Shown: piece by piece, positions 35,901 to 47,800 of the stretch
How positions within the stretch are numbered: position 1 is the stretch's first letter
Layout of the letters: each line of letters begins with the position of its first letter
Source: Torymus aiolomorphi
Taxonomy: Eukaryota > Arthropoda > Insecta > Hymenoptera > Torymidae
NCBI GenBank assembly: GCA_036365515.1
Contig: CM070877.1
Coordinates: forward strand, 124,001-188,000
Length of the DNA stretch: 64,000 bases
Direction of reading: 5' to 3'
Notes under the pieces: model-generated
Seen by the model: the letters and a program-made list of their open reading frames with translations, nothing else
Told to the model about the DNA's origin: nothing
Databases searched by the model: none
Program-made: the position numbers and the translations under genes

Positions 35901-38900
35901 TGCCATGGATCTTGTCGCTGAATTTTCTCAAAGCATGAAAAATATATTAAACATCTATTTTCAACAATATTTTCAACAGGAATTTATACTTTCCTAAGTT
36001 TTCAATGGGAGACGCTTACACTGTTAATACACTCTTTTTGTAAACTTCATATCTATTTGAAACTGAATTTTATAAGTAATCTATTATTATGTGTACCAAA
36101 GCTAAAAATAAATTACTATAAAAAAGTTGCAATCAAGTTAGTCGAAAGACAATTTAGCAATAGCAAATTCAAATGCACAGTATGCAATATGCAGTATGTA
36201 TATGCAGTATGCACAGTATGCAATATATACACGTATACTCCATAACCAATAATTTTCAAATAAAATATGGTTTTCTTATTAAGCCTTTGCTTCATGAAAT
36301 TTCATAAACTATTCAGCGTAAGTTGAAAATTAAATAATTGTATTATGAATCTTAATGAGTTATAAGTTTGTAGATTACATAGTTTATGAAATTTATGAAA
36401 TGAAGCCTTAATAAGAACACCATATTTTATTTGAAAATTATTGAGTGAGAAGTATTGGTATGCGCATTGCTTACTTTTAGCTTTGCTACACATAATAATA
36501 GATTACTTATAAAATTCAGTTTCGAATAGGTATGAAGTTTATAAATAGAGTGTATTAACAGTGTAAGCGTCTCCCATTGAAAATTTAGGAAAGTATAAAT
36601 GCCTGTTGAAAATATTGTTGAAAATAGATGTTTAATATATTTTTCATGCTTTGAGAAAATTCAGCGACAAGATCCATGACATAAGATATATGAATAATAT
36701 TAAGATCTCAAATCCAGCAGGTTGTCAAAAATAGCAATTATTGGTTTCTACTGACATTAAAAAAATATACAATTCTTTTCAAGTGGGTTTGCGAACATCG
36801 ATCAGGGCTTATTTGAAAGGGACTTTAATAAAGATTCAGTAAAAATTTTCTCCAATCAAAAATATTCTGCTGTACTTATTATTTTCTTTTTTTCAGATGA
36901 AGGTATACTAATAAGTAGCGAATCTGAGACTTTCCAAATGGATCATTTTAAATGTTTGCTAATATCGTTCCAGGGCTCATTTTAAATGGTTTTTAATAAA
37001 GAATCAGAAAAAATTTTGTTTAATAAAAAATATTAGTTAACTCACAAATTAAACATAAACAATTCTAAAATTTTGAGCAGCTGACTTTATGTAAAATATC
37101 TTCTCTGTTTTTTTAATAGAAATAGCATAGCCATGTAGTGGCCTCCTCGCGCTGTCGCCGACGTCGTCGCAACTGTTCATGGTAGCTGCCAAAATCGAGT
37201 ACACGTGGGCGCGCTCGGCTCCGGCTTCGTGTGAATTTGCTACCACGGGTCGGAGTCGAGTAGCGCGAGCACGAGGCTCCTTAAACATCATTTCTCTACA
37301 TTAATAACAATATCATTTATAATAATCTTATTCCCTTATACAGGTATGTTACGTGTCTTTATTGTTTATTTACAGTTGTAGCCTTAATTTATAATAAAAA
37401 TATACTTTTATCAAAGTAGTATAAGAAGTAATATTGATTATTATTCGAATAAAATGTTTGTAATCCGAAAAAAAATGTTAACTAGTTTTATATCAGTCAT
37501 ATCGGACCCGCAAGGAAAACCCATAGGGCCCATTTATCGTATATCAATTGCTCATCTATACCCAATAACCCAAATATCCCATCTTTTCATTAGGGCAGAA
37601 TATATTTAGAAGTTCTTATTTTGTCCCATTCTTCAGTTATGTCAGAACATTATAATTGTAATAACAATAAAGTTGTCTATATCTTCAATTGAATTAATTA
37701 TCTAAATAACTGTAATATACATATAATTATATTGTATTGCAAATGTTTCATTTAACTATTTTTTTTCATTTATAATATAGCAGTGGTAAACTGCTAGATA
37801 ATAAATAAATTAAGTTATAAATTCAGCAGAGCATATTCCTGGATTCTGGAAAAATTCATGTGATCAATCATGTGATTAATCATGTGATTAATCACATGAT
37901 TTTTCCGTCGATAATATCATGTGATTAATCATATGATTGATCACATGATTAACCACATGATTAACCACATGATTAATCACATGATTGATCACATGATTGA
38001 TCACATGATTTATCATATGATTAATCATGTGATTAATCACTGGATTAATCATATGATTAGTCACATGATTTTTTTCAATAGGGTAGAGACAAAGATAGAG
38101 CATTTTCTCGAAATATCTAGAAGAAATCGGTGTCCACGGCGATCTAAATAAATCCATAGTTAAAAGCGTTAACATAATCATGCAAAAATAAGTAGAAAGT
38201 TGTCAGAAAGAGCTTCAATTTAAGTTTTTATTCGTTTAAAAAAATATTAATACTTCATGAAGTTATAAGTAATCAAAGATAGCGTAAGAAAATGGTTAAC
38301 AATTTCCCATTTTTTTACCTATTTTATGGATAATGTTTTTAACCGCTTTCTTGCGCTGTTTTTGATTACTTAAAACTTCGTAAGGGATTAATATTTTCAA
38401 ACTAATTGAAGTTTAAATCTTTTTCTGACTGTTTTCTGTTCATTCTTGCATGCCAATTTTGACACTTTTAGCTATATACTTATTTAGGTCGCTATGGACA
38501 CCTATTTGCCCTACTTATTTCGAAAAATTGCTCTGATTTGTCCCTTATAACTTTTGAAGGAATCAACATTTTGTAATTTTTAAAAAAGGGAATGAAAGCT
38601 CTTTCTTTCTAGTTTCAATTTATTTTCTGAACCTATGAGTAGAACATTTCTGGTCTAAATAGCTGAGGCTTAAAGAAAGGGGTTTCTTTGCCATTTTCTT
38701 CCATAATTTCAACCTTTTAAAAAAATGTGAGACAAAGGCGTTTTAATTGTACACGATTTGTCCCGTATATTTTGTGTTCCTTCAAAAAAAAAATTTTTAC
38801 CGGTTTTGGGGACGCCAAAAGTTGAAATAAATTCTGGATTTCCTCATATGTGAAGCTATGTAATACTTTGGATAATAAGACTCGGGTGGTGATACTATCA

Positions 38901-41900
38901 ACTTATTTAAATAAGTTGATAGTATCACCACCCGAGTTTTATTATCCAAATTAATCTGTGGCTATCACTAGAGTCATTTAATTACTATGTAATACTTTTT
39001 ACTTCATTTTGAAGTTGATAGCAATAACAGATTTGATTCGTGTATTTTTGCGAGTTGTTTTCGAGTAAAAGTTCGAACAAAATTTCGATCTTGATTGCAT
39101 GAGTTCATAAATGTTTTTGGAGCTTTTGAACCTTTTTTAGTTTATTAAATTAATGACTTGGTTAAATAATGTGGGTGATTTTAATACACTATCTTATCAT
39201 TTACACTATTATAATTAAGTTTAATGAAAAGAAAGGAAGAAATTTTTGAACTATTCGTTCCACCCCTATCTTACAGCAAAAATGTGTCCAAAAGATCAAA
39301 ATAACTGTACAATAATTAGCAGTCAAATATTTTATAGTCAAATTCAACTCTACAAGTAGTTAAAACTTGCTATCTAAAATCATCGATAAAGGTTCCGATG
39401 AGATCAACTTATAAAGTCTAAAAAACTTTCTTTTATGCTGCCTAACAATTCTTTATTGTGCAAACAAACAAATAGAAATCATTGAAAACAAACCAATAAA
39501 CACTGAGTCAATTGATATTACTAAAAAAGGTGAATACGACTATTTTACAAAATTTCTAGCAAAAAAATAATGTAGCAAATGTACACATAAGCTTCAGATT
39601 ATTTAATCAGTAGAAATCAAAACAACATCTAAATAAGTCGTTGATTCCAGTCAAAGAAGCTATCGAAAAGACACCTCAAAAATACGCCTGGACGTTTGAC
39701 CAACTCAAATTATTCCTTTGAGAAATCCACGAAAAATCCGATATCATAAATACAGTCGAGAAGATAATAAATAAATTCCAGGAAATCATCGAATCGCTAG
39801 ATGCAGCTTATACAGGACACGTATATGTGCCAATCCGTGGACTACAGACAACAACTGGGGTACAAAAACGGAAAAAATTTTTTTTGAGGGCACACCTACC
39901 ACATAACTTTTTTTCGGTTCTTTGGGGGCCCCTCAACATGAAAATACTCGTGAACACTCATTCTCCGTTGCCCAGCTTTTTTGCCGACGAAATCAATTTT
40001 TCTTATGGAAATCTAACATGGGAAAAATGAACAAAAAGTAGTCATCGATGATTAACCAATAGCAAACTATTGAAGAGGCCAAACCAAATTCCACAAAAAA
40101 GCGATTAAAGTTAAAGAATAGAGGATAATGTTTTTAGTCAATTCTATGACTAGATCCGTTGAGAGCGAGGAAGAAAATAAATCTTCCACGATGTTTAAAG
40201 TTTGCGACGTTTCGTCGACGGATTTGTCGACCTCTTCAGGCTTGTTTATCTCGCAGAGATTCGTCAAAGGGCCTCCTCTCGCCAGGCTTTCACAGGAGGT
40301 GACCCTCGCCTTCACTCCAGCCAACGCCGGACGCCTCGAGCCACGCTCGGCGTCACCAGGACGTGGCTGGTAACCTGGAGAGTCTCGCGGGCCTGCGAAA
40401 CCAATGCGACCGCGAATAACACGTCATTCTTTTTTTTTATTATTCTATTATTCATTTAATTTTATTAGATTAGTTCTTTTGCTCTACCGTTTATTTGAAG
40501 TATTATTTTTTTTAACTTTAATATTTTGTTTCTAACGCATTTTTTTCAATCACCTCGACCTTTTTCCTACTTCATCTCATGCTCTCCGACTCTGAGCCTA
40601 CGTCAATTTCTTAGATCAAATATATATAAATTGGAAAATATTACATTTCGATACTAGTGCGTGTAAGTGATTTTATCCTCGTTTGAACGTTTGCGCCCGA
40701 GCGAAGCAAATCCATTGAAATAAGATGTGTTAATAATAATATTTTTATCACGATTATTTTCTATTTTTATTAAAAAAAATATAAAAGAGTGCGAAAAATT
40801 GATGATAATACGAGTCGTACGAGTAGAGAATTATTAAACCAGAGAGCAGGTAATGCAGATTTAGTACATAATTTGATCACGTTTATTTTTCTTTATTTTT
40901 TTAACCGACTTAATAATATCCGATCGAGCCAAAAAAAATATGGGTAGATAGGAAATTTTAAGACCTTTCAGAAAATTGCCTACTTCCGACCGATATCCAA
41001 AACCGGCGACGAAAAAAAAAATATCGATTTTTTTATTTTTTATTTTTTAAATACTTAATATTGCCCAATCAACTATATAATTGAACTTGCACAACTTCAA
41101 AATAAGCTTTATGTACCTGCCAAAGATAAATTTGATATTTCTGGCCAGTTTCGATGTATGCCTCAGACAAATTTATGCACACATACACACACACACACAT
41201 CCATACATACACACAGAGATTTTCTAAAAAACGCATATTTGACTCAAGGAGCTCAGAAATATCGAAAATCATCGAAATCTCGAGGTCGAAAAATATCACC
41301 GTTTCAAGTTTTCTCTTTGAGAAAGCAAAAGAAAAACCACGACGACAAAAGAAATGCAAAACTCACCCTTGAGCAGCCGCCAGATGTAAAGGAAATCCCT
41401 GACTTGTTACTTTCATCTTTGCTCCGTATTTCACAAGTAGCTCCACCATCTTGAGATCCTTATTCGCAGTGGCGAAATACAGCGCGTCCAAGTGTCCAAC
41501 AGACATGCTGTTCACCTGCTCGCCAAATTTCTTCGACATCTTCTCCACGGCTCTGTAATACTTTCTTTCCACCGCCAGATGCAACGGCAGTCGACCTGTT
41601 TTCTCGTCGTGCTTCTCTAATTGACACTCACAGGCGAGGCGCTCTAAGAGTGCCAGCACGACGTCCTCTGACGTCAACTTAACTGCTAGGCTCATGAGAT
41701 CCTGGGGACAACACGGCACCTGGTCCATCTTCAACGCGATCAACTTGGCAACCTGGCTGCGACCGTGGCGCACTGCCAGATGCAAAGCAGTCTGTCCCGA
41801 GGTGTTGCGGATCTTTAGGTGGACATCGCTTTTTAAAATTTCTTTTACCACCTCTTGGTGGCCGAATCGAGCTGCGAGGTGTAGAGCCGTGTCACCTCGG

Positions 41901-42106
41901 CAGCAGAGGTTGACGTTCGCCTGCCACTCCAGGAGGATCTTCACTATGGCCAGCTGATTGCGTGCCGCTGCCTCGATCAGAGCTGTTCTACCCGTCGCCG
42001 GGTCGCGGGTGTCCACGTTGTACCCCGAGCGTAGCAAGGCCAGTACCTTGACGTCGTCCTTGGCTTTGATCGCGGCGTGCATCTTTAGCGCCGACGGTGA
42101 TTTCAT
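29931..42106 (-). CDS. Ankyrin-PRANC protein 2, gene with a 10.3-kb first intron
   Basis: Three minus-strand exons: 42,106-41,367, 31,096-30,674 and 30,366-29,931. Donors GTGAGT and GTATGT, acceptors AG; both junctions are phase 2 and read through ankyrin repeat 8 (LHLAAAQG|SYEVLEYFLKEG) and into the tail (VSER|FGNSKPHH), giving 532 residues. About 11 ankyrin repeats cover residues 1-365 (for example RGDTALHLAARFGHQEVVKE). The tail has YSKCTTEFERLSNQ, LTLRD-type and ARFTRNAKF blocks and ends with LPRLPRPCVDIVMENLEDED, an F-box-like motif as in PRANC domains. Known PRANC proteins use that end to recruit SCF ubiquitin ligase; the substrate would be bound by the ankyrin part. Exons are GC-rich against an AT-rich background. 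Intron 1 contains a giant palindrome. A decayed copy lies just downstream. Exon joining is inferred from phase and homology. Confidence 0.85.
31105..32268. other. Intron 1 of ankyrin gene 2, low-complexity part
   Basis: AT-rich intronic sequence between exon 2 and the giant palindrome; no element or exon recognised. Confidence 0.4.
33041..33215 (+). repeat. GC-rich module in left arm with short open frame
   Basis: A 175-bp CpG-rich block in very AT-rich arms. An 80-codon frame (33,041-33,283) includes MNSCDDVGDSARRPLLGDD. The inverted copy in the right arm keeps the frame with few changes. It resembles a first exon of a host gene picked up by the element; source gene not identified. Confidence 0.5.
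33995..34080 (-). repeat. 5S-rRNA-like segment, left arm
   Basis: Reverse complement of the segment at 34,520-34,600; carries the 5S internal control region but not the 5' third of the gene. Confidence 0.7.
34520..34600 (+). repeat. 5S-rRNA-like segment, right arm
   Basis: GTTAAGCAACAATCGGCGCG followed by GTTAATACTTGGATGGGTGACCGC (split here for length) matches the box A to box C region of animal 5S rRNA. The 5' start and the 3' end of a true 5S gene are missing, and it lies inside a transposon, so it is a 5S-derived promoter module, not an rRNA gene. Confidence 0.75.
37124..37291 (-). repeat. GC-rich module in right arm
   Basis: Inverted partner of 33,041-33,215. The frame at 37,291-37,049 is open for 80 codons and differs at only about seven residues, including LLGDD to LHGYA. 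Confidence 0.5.
38090..38865. other. Intronic AT-rich sequence
   Basis: No element or exon recognised. Confidence 0.4.
38868..38950. repeat. 83-bp hairpin, one mismatch
   Basis: TTTGGATAATAAGACTCGGG and onward folds on its complement with centre at 38,908/38,909 and a single mismatch; no spacer. Confidence 0.75.
39640..39865 (+). other. Degenerate open frame, origin unknown
   Basis: Reads KEAIEKTPQKYAWTFDQLKL, stop, then EKIINKFQEIIESLDAAYTG. Codon-like composition suggests a protein relic, perhaps of a mobile element, but I cannot name the family. Confidence 0.3.
40130..40400. other. GC-rich block in ankyrin gene 2 intron
   Basis: A 270-bp GC-rich patch with GACGTTTCGTCGACGG and GACCTCTTCAGG. 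Similar GACGTTTCGGCTC / CTTCTCAAG words occur in the foldback at 49,585-50,062. Probably retroelement-derived; family not determined. The rest of 38,951-41,150 is AT-rich without features. Confidence 0.4.
41168..41215. repeat. CA/TACA microsatellite
   Basis: Alternating CACACA and CATACA words. Confidence 0.8.
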
Positions 42107-42172
42107 CTCTGAACGGAGTGTGTTACGAGAGAGCGAGGGACAAGATAATGTCTTGCAAAGTGCAGCTCGCAG

Positions 42173-42209
42173 ACTGATGTGGCTATTCGTGTTTCCGGGA
42201 CGTTATATA
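42173..42209 (-). promoter_or_regulatory. Core promoter of ankyrin gene 2 (TATA plus initiator)
   Basis: On the minus strand TATATAA (42,209-42,203) is followed 34 bases later by the arthropod initiator TCAGT (A+1 at 42,175). Predicted 5' UTR is about 69 nt to the ATG at 42,106. A second TATATATA lies near 42,430. Confidence 0.5.
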
Positions 42210-42588
42210 TCCGAAAATCTGGGGCTGGACAGGGTAGAAAATTCTGTAAGTTAATTTCTCTGCGGGCATTTACCGGAGAAAGTGATAAACGTACAGCTGA
42301 TCCTCTAGTTACACACCCTGCATCTTTGACGCATTTAGCTGGCGCCAATGTCGCCATTAAAAGAAACCCTGCGGATCGGGTACTCATAAACTCATACCTA
42401 AGAAATGCGGGGCATTGTCTCGTGCGCCTATATATAAGCGCTTGGGCATAATGGCGGCTGTCTCCTGTGCTTTTAATGTCAGGATTCACACGACAATAAA
42501 AACTCTAATTTTGTCCACAGAATTTTTCGAGGATTTTGAGATTTATGAAAATTTATGACGCTCAGTTATAAGTGCAAGATTGCATATC

Positions 42589-43945
42589 GTTGCGCGGTAC
42601 GAAGAAAAGCCAACTTTGAAGTTACAGGCGAAGAAAAGCCAACAAACTGCTTGCCGCGAAAAAAAGGCAATTTATGCTCTCCCAGACGAAGAAAATCCAG
42701 TTTGCGCCGTCCCTGAACGAAAAATGCACACTAACGACATTTCGCGCGAGAAAAAATCCAATTCTGTTAGCGAAAATACTTTTACGTACGCGTATTGATA
42801 AATAATGCTGTAGATTATACTTGTAAATTTTAATTATCACAATACAATTACTATTAATACTATTAATAAATGGTTCTAGGAATCCCGAATCAGTGTATTA
42901 TACTTGATGTAGTTGTCCAATCAAAACATGTATGTTTATAGCTAGATGTTTACAAACAGTGTACATATAGATAGCCATAGTATTATATCCCGTTTAAGTT
43001 AGTTGACGCGTGAGCCTCTTGTATGCCGATTGTTATCATATAATGCTCATGTCTTGCTCTTTCTAATAAACTTTACATTATCTCTCTACTTGCTTGTTTT
43101 CTCTCACTACCTAATTGTCTCTCCCATCCACTTTCTCGCATCAATACTGATAATTCCAGTTTTTTTATCATTGACTTAGAACATTTGTCAAAAACACTGC
43201 AATAAGTCGTTCACGAATGATAGTGTAAGCGCAATTGTACATTTATTGTGCTACTTACAGTGAAAAAGTTTTCTGCCCTCCGGCCGGAAAGCGCCAACTA
43301 CCTGGCCGCTGCGCGAAACGAAGTTGCCACTTTCCGGCGCCGTCGAACAGAAAAATAGTATACACACCTTGGCCAGTAAAAAAGAAAGTCTCAGATCACA
43401 TGTAATTGTCAACATCGGCTTCGCCTCGGCCGATGTATGTAATATACTATTTAGGAACGCAGTAGCCCCGGCCGGTGGCACTACTGCGTCAAATACTTGG
43501 AAGGCTGTGCTACGCGTCTGCAGCGCGGATCCGTTTCTTTTTTCTTTTTTTTATATATTCGAAAGCGCAATAAACCTGCGATTGCGTGTACACTGAATAT
43601 ACACTATAATTCATGAACGGCGTTGCAGTGCTTTTGACATATTTTCAAAGCCATTGACAAATCAAGAACTGTCAGTACATTGATTCAAGATTCCTAGAAC
43701 ATTATTTATCAATACGCGTACGTAAAAGTATTTTCGCTAACAGAATTGGATTTTTTTTCTCGTGCGAAATGTCGTCAGTTGCGATTTTTCGTTCAGGGAT
43801 GGCGCAAACTGGTTTTTTTTTGTCCGAGATAAGTCAAACTGGCTTTTCTTCGTCTGGGAGGGCGCAAAATGGCCTTTCTTCGTCCGGGAGGACGCAAACT
43901 GGCTCTTCTTCGCCTTGGCTTTTCTTCATATCGCGCGACGATATA
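42589..43945. mobile_element. Foldback with 30-bp minisatellite arms
   Basis: Left arm 42,589-42,810 and right arm 43,705-43,945 are inverted copies. Each holds about six copies of a unit like GCGCAAACTGGCTTTTCTTC plus GTCCGGGAG. Both arms meet ACTTTTACGTACGCGTATTG at their inner edges. The centre (42,880-43,680) has a GC-rich nested palindrome at 43,250-43,520 with CGGCCGGAAAGCGCC-like words. Confidence 0.7.
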
Positions 43946-44560
43946 ACGGCTAGTATAATGTGAAAGCTTTCCGTAATTTCATGTAATCGACACGCATACG
44001 ACAAGTTTATTACTGCATGTGGTTTGTAGGCATGCGCATACGTATATGTGTATGTTAATCTGAGTTCCGAATTTGAAACTTATTCGCAGCGCAAAGAAAA
44101 AGTCGCTAAAATTTCGCTAAGATCTGCATCTTCATTTCACTCATACTTCGGTGCATTTTCATTGCTCAACTTTAAACTATACCAGAGCTTTGGCAAAAAT
44201 TAATATTATTTAATTCTAAAAAAGTTGATGAAAGCTCTCATTTTCTAGTTTTATTTTCTATTTTTAAAGTTGTATTTACGATTATTTTATATTGACTATA
44301 ATTATTGTTTAAAAAAGAGTCTTTTTTCAACATTTTCGTAAAATGCGATTGAAACTATCCCTAACTCAAGCTTTTTAGACAGCTTCTTAGTATTTTTAGG
44401 TCCAAAAGCACATGCTAAAGTTTAAGCAAAATGCATGACCCGCAGGCATGAGTACGCACACTTCTAGTAAGATAAAAGTAATATTGAGTTCTTAAATTAG
44501 GATGCTTGGGATCGGTTGGTCTAACAAATTGGAGTGACCATTATATAGCGACGCGTGATT
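43946..44560. other. AT-rich intergenic DNA
   Basis: No feature recognised. Confidence 0.35.
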
Positions 44561-44564
44561 TGAT

Positions 44565-44884
44565 AACCACATAAGTCCACTTTTTGAGTTTTTGAGGAAA
44601 AAAGGGTTTAATGTTCAAGAGTAAAGAGTTAGAAAAGGTTGAGGCAGACTACATATGTTGGACTCTAAAACTAGACTTTTGCATACCGATATACATAGTG
44701 CACAAGGAAACAAACACGAGAAAAATGTTTGAAAGATGAAGTAAAAGGATAATTGAATAGGAGAAAAAAGTAGAAAAACTAAGGGAAAATAGGCTCACGT
44801 GGATTTTCTGGGATGAGAAAAGAAGAGAAAAGAATAAGGAATTGTATAGTAAGGAAAGAGAAAAATATTTCAATGGCTTAGGGC
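44565..44884 (+). pseudogene. Non-LTR retrotransposon remnant, left part
   Basis: Encodes KVEADYICWTLKLDFCIPIY, then RENRLTWIFWDEKRREKNKE and EREKYFNGLG with one stop. This is the pattern of the endonuclease-to-RT linker common in hymenopteran LINE proteins (WGIDWCTPGY, CW-EMK-R, W-ER--F---G). It is cut by the element at 44,888-48,635. Confidence 0.55.
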
Positions 44885-44887
44885 TTA

Positions 44888-47800
44888 CAAGGAAACCGAT
44901 CGAGGTGTCCGCCTCCGATTTTCCTGAATTTTTGATATGTTGTAGAGGACCGAAAAATAAGAGACTCGCAATTTTTTTATCGGCCCAATCCCTTATTAAA
45001 GGGGTGAAAACCGCCCTTAAAGTTTACCCCCGAAAACGGTTTTTTTTTTAATATCTTAAGTTCTAATCGATATTTTGAAATGAAACAAAATGGAAAATAT
45101 TTCTCCTTGAATTATGTAACCATCAAGTATAGTTTGGTCCTCGAGGGTGGCAACCCTTACTTTTTATTTTAGAAAAACCTTATTTTTTAAACTATTTCTG
45201 CATATAATATTTGCAATAAAATTAATTAATTATTATAAAAATCATTTTTTGACTTAAAATAAAAAATAAAGTTTACGTGTTTCAGGGTTTTTGCAAATAA
45301 ACACGTCATCAGGGGTAAACAACCCTTTAGGCACAAAATACTTTCAAACTATTAAAATTAATATTTTAAGTTATATATAATGCATAATTTATTTTTATTT
45401 GGGCTATTTTTTCTATGGGCCCAATTTCCTATTAAAGGGGTAAAACGCACCCCTAAAAATCACCCCTAAAATAGGTTTTATCTGAATATCCCAAGTTCAG
45501 ATTCAAATTTAAAATGAAACAAAATGAAAAATATTTCTCTTTGAAATGCCAAATTAGCTACCCTTATATTTTATTTCGGAAAAAATTTTTTTAAAAATTT
45601 TTTTTGTATACAATATTTGCAATAAAATTAAATAATTATTATTAAAATTCAAAATCAAAGTTGACTTGTTTTAGGATTTTTTCTAATAACAACATTATTG
45701 GGGTTTAGGAGCCCCTTGGGCACGTATACTTACAATTAGTACCTTTGAAATAAATATTTTGAGGTGTATGGTGCGTATAATCAGAATAAATAATCATGGA
45801 TATTTTATTTATTGCAGATTGATTTGTCTATAGGCTCAATTTTCTATTTAATGAATAAAAATCATTGACAAAGAATTTGACAATTTCGTTATTTTAATGT
45901 TCAAAATATAATAGCATAAGATAAATAGAGGAATAAATAATTACATTACTATATTTTTATTATTTCTGCACAAATATTTGTATGCAGAAAAGCTTTTAAA
46001 AGCTGAGCCAGGGTTAAAATTTTTTTCATGGTATATTTTGCAATTAGTTTTTTTTTATATATCACTGCTTGATAATTATAGTTTACTTATAATTTTAGAA
46101 TATTTATGTTTGCGTATTTAGGCATATCACATTATATTTCATTTGTACTTTTTCATAAATACTTATTTTTAAGTAAATATTTTCCTGATTTCTATATATA
46201 TATATATGAATAAGCGATTTTTTGTAAGCCCATCTTGTAAACATGCATAAGCAAAGATGACTCAAGTGAGCTTGGAGTCCACGGCTGCCTAAAAACGGAT
46301 TAGTTAGTCAGTATATTTTTATCGGTTCTGTTGCGAGGTACAAATTTTCGAGAGTCCGCTATTTGTTTTTTTCCTACAATAGAATTTATTATTTCATAAA
46401 AATCAAAGAATAGAAAAAATGAAGGTAAATCCTATCAACGTCATAAATTTATTATTGGCAGCATTCTCAGGGCTTCAGATACCAGAAAGTCCTGTTAATC
46501 TTGTTGAAATGGATTTAGCTGAAAAATTCGAAAATATTTTATACGACAGTATGAATAATTTTAATGCGATTGAAACAATGGAAGAAGAAACATCAGATTT
46601 TCAAGAGCAATTTAAAAATTATGAAGTACAAGCCATTGAAGATGACGCAATTTTCAATGAAAAAAAAGATTATGATGTATGTTCATACGATGATGAAGAG
46701 TTGAGCTTCGATTATAAAAAGAGAGCAGTCGAATATTGGAGATCAGGTAAAACTAAAAAAAATCGCAGTATAGAAAGTGTTAAACATCGATTTAAATTAG
46801 TTAATTCAGAACGGCAACTGCGTTGATGGGCTAGTCAAATCAACAAAGGTGGAACTTACAAAGAAAAATTATATCAAATTTCTGAATTTGTTTTAAAAAA
46901 TCTCAAAGAATCTCTCGAAGCTGGCCATATTATTCACGATATTGATATACGTAGGTGGGCCTTAGAAGTTAAAAATAATTTAGAATTTAATGATGTTAGA
47001 TTCAAAGCAAGTGATTTCTCGCTGCGAAAATTTAAGAAAGCTCACAGAATTGTCAGTAGAAAAATCAACAAATTTATAACAAAAAAAAACTCTTGAGGAC
47101 AAAGAAACTGTAAATCAAGAAGCCAGTAAATTTGTAGCCGACATCAAACTACTGATTTCAGAAGTTGGAACTGAAAATACCTACAATGCTGATCAAAGTG
47201 GATTTCAATTAGAATTACATACTGGTCGTACATTAGCAGAAGAAGGAACAAAGACTGTTGAATGTGTTGTGCAATCTGTTTCATCAACAACACATAGTTA
47301 TACAATATTACCTACAATTAATACTGCTGGAAAATCGCTCTCTCCATTACTTATAGTTTTAAAAGAGACTAAAGATGAATTTGGACCAATAATACAAAAA
47401 AATTTATTTCAGCCAGATAACGTATGTTTGATGGCATCTAAATCTGGCAAAATGACATCATGTGAGTGAAATTAAATAAGGTGTACTTGTATTCGTAAAC
47501 TTATAGCTTATATCTATTTTAAAGATTTTACTTGTAAACTTTTAATTTCAGTAGACTCATATTAAAAAAGATTTACAATAATTAGTAAATTATTTTTAAA
47601 ATAAGGTATTTTAACGTAAACTCCGAAAATTATAAAAAAGTTCTTGTAAATTATCAATGAATTTCATTATTTATTTTTGTTAATATATAAGTGACTTCAT
47701 TAATTACGCTATCTCGACAAAAAAAACCGACACAAAAATAAACTAAATCTGCATTATACACCTCAAAATATTTATTTCAATGGTTCAATTGTAAGTATAC

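Larger units (their letters stand above)
32271..38083. mobile_element. Giant TA-flanked palindromic element, 5.8 kb
   Basis: Ends CCCTATTGAAAAAAATCATG and its complement, each flanked by TA. Outer arms 32,271-33,649 and 36,680-38,083 are near-identical inverted copies. The outermost 200 bp of each arm is an array of ATCATGTGATTA-type palindromic words. The inside is rearranged: a separate element sits at 33,650-34,946, and 34,947-36,680 holds further inverted copies of a roughly 400-bp segment (GCATGAAAAATATAT... TTTCAATGGGAGACGC). No transposase frame. Lies in intron 1 of the ankyrin-PRANC gene. TA duplication fits a Tc1/mariner-mobilised non-autonomous element, an inference. Confidence 0.85.

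Noticed and set aside
11760..42106. A single gene joining ankyrin gene 1 and gene 2
   Set aside because: Each has its own ATG and stop-terminated tail, and a tRNA and many elements lie between.
42103..42489. Minus-strand frame upstream of ankyrin gene 2 as a coding exon
   Set aside because: Lies across the TATA/initiator region and has no ankyrin or other recognisable content.
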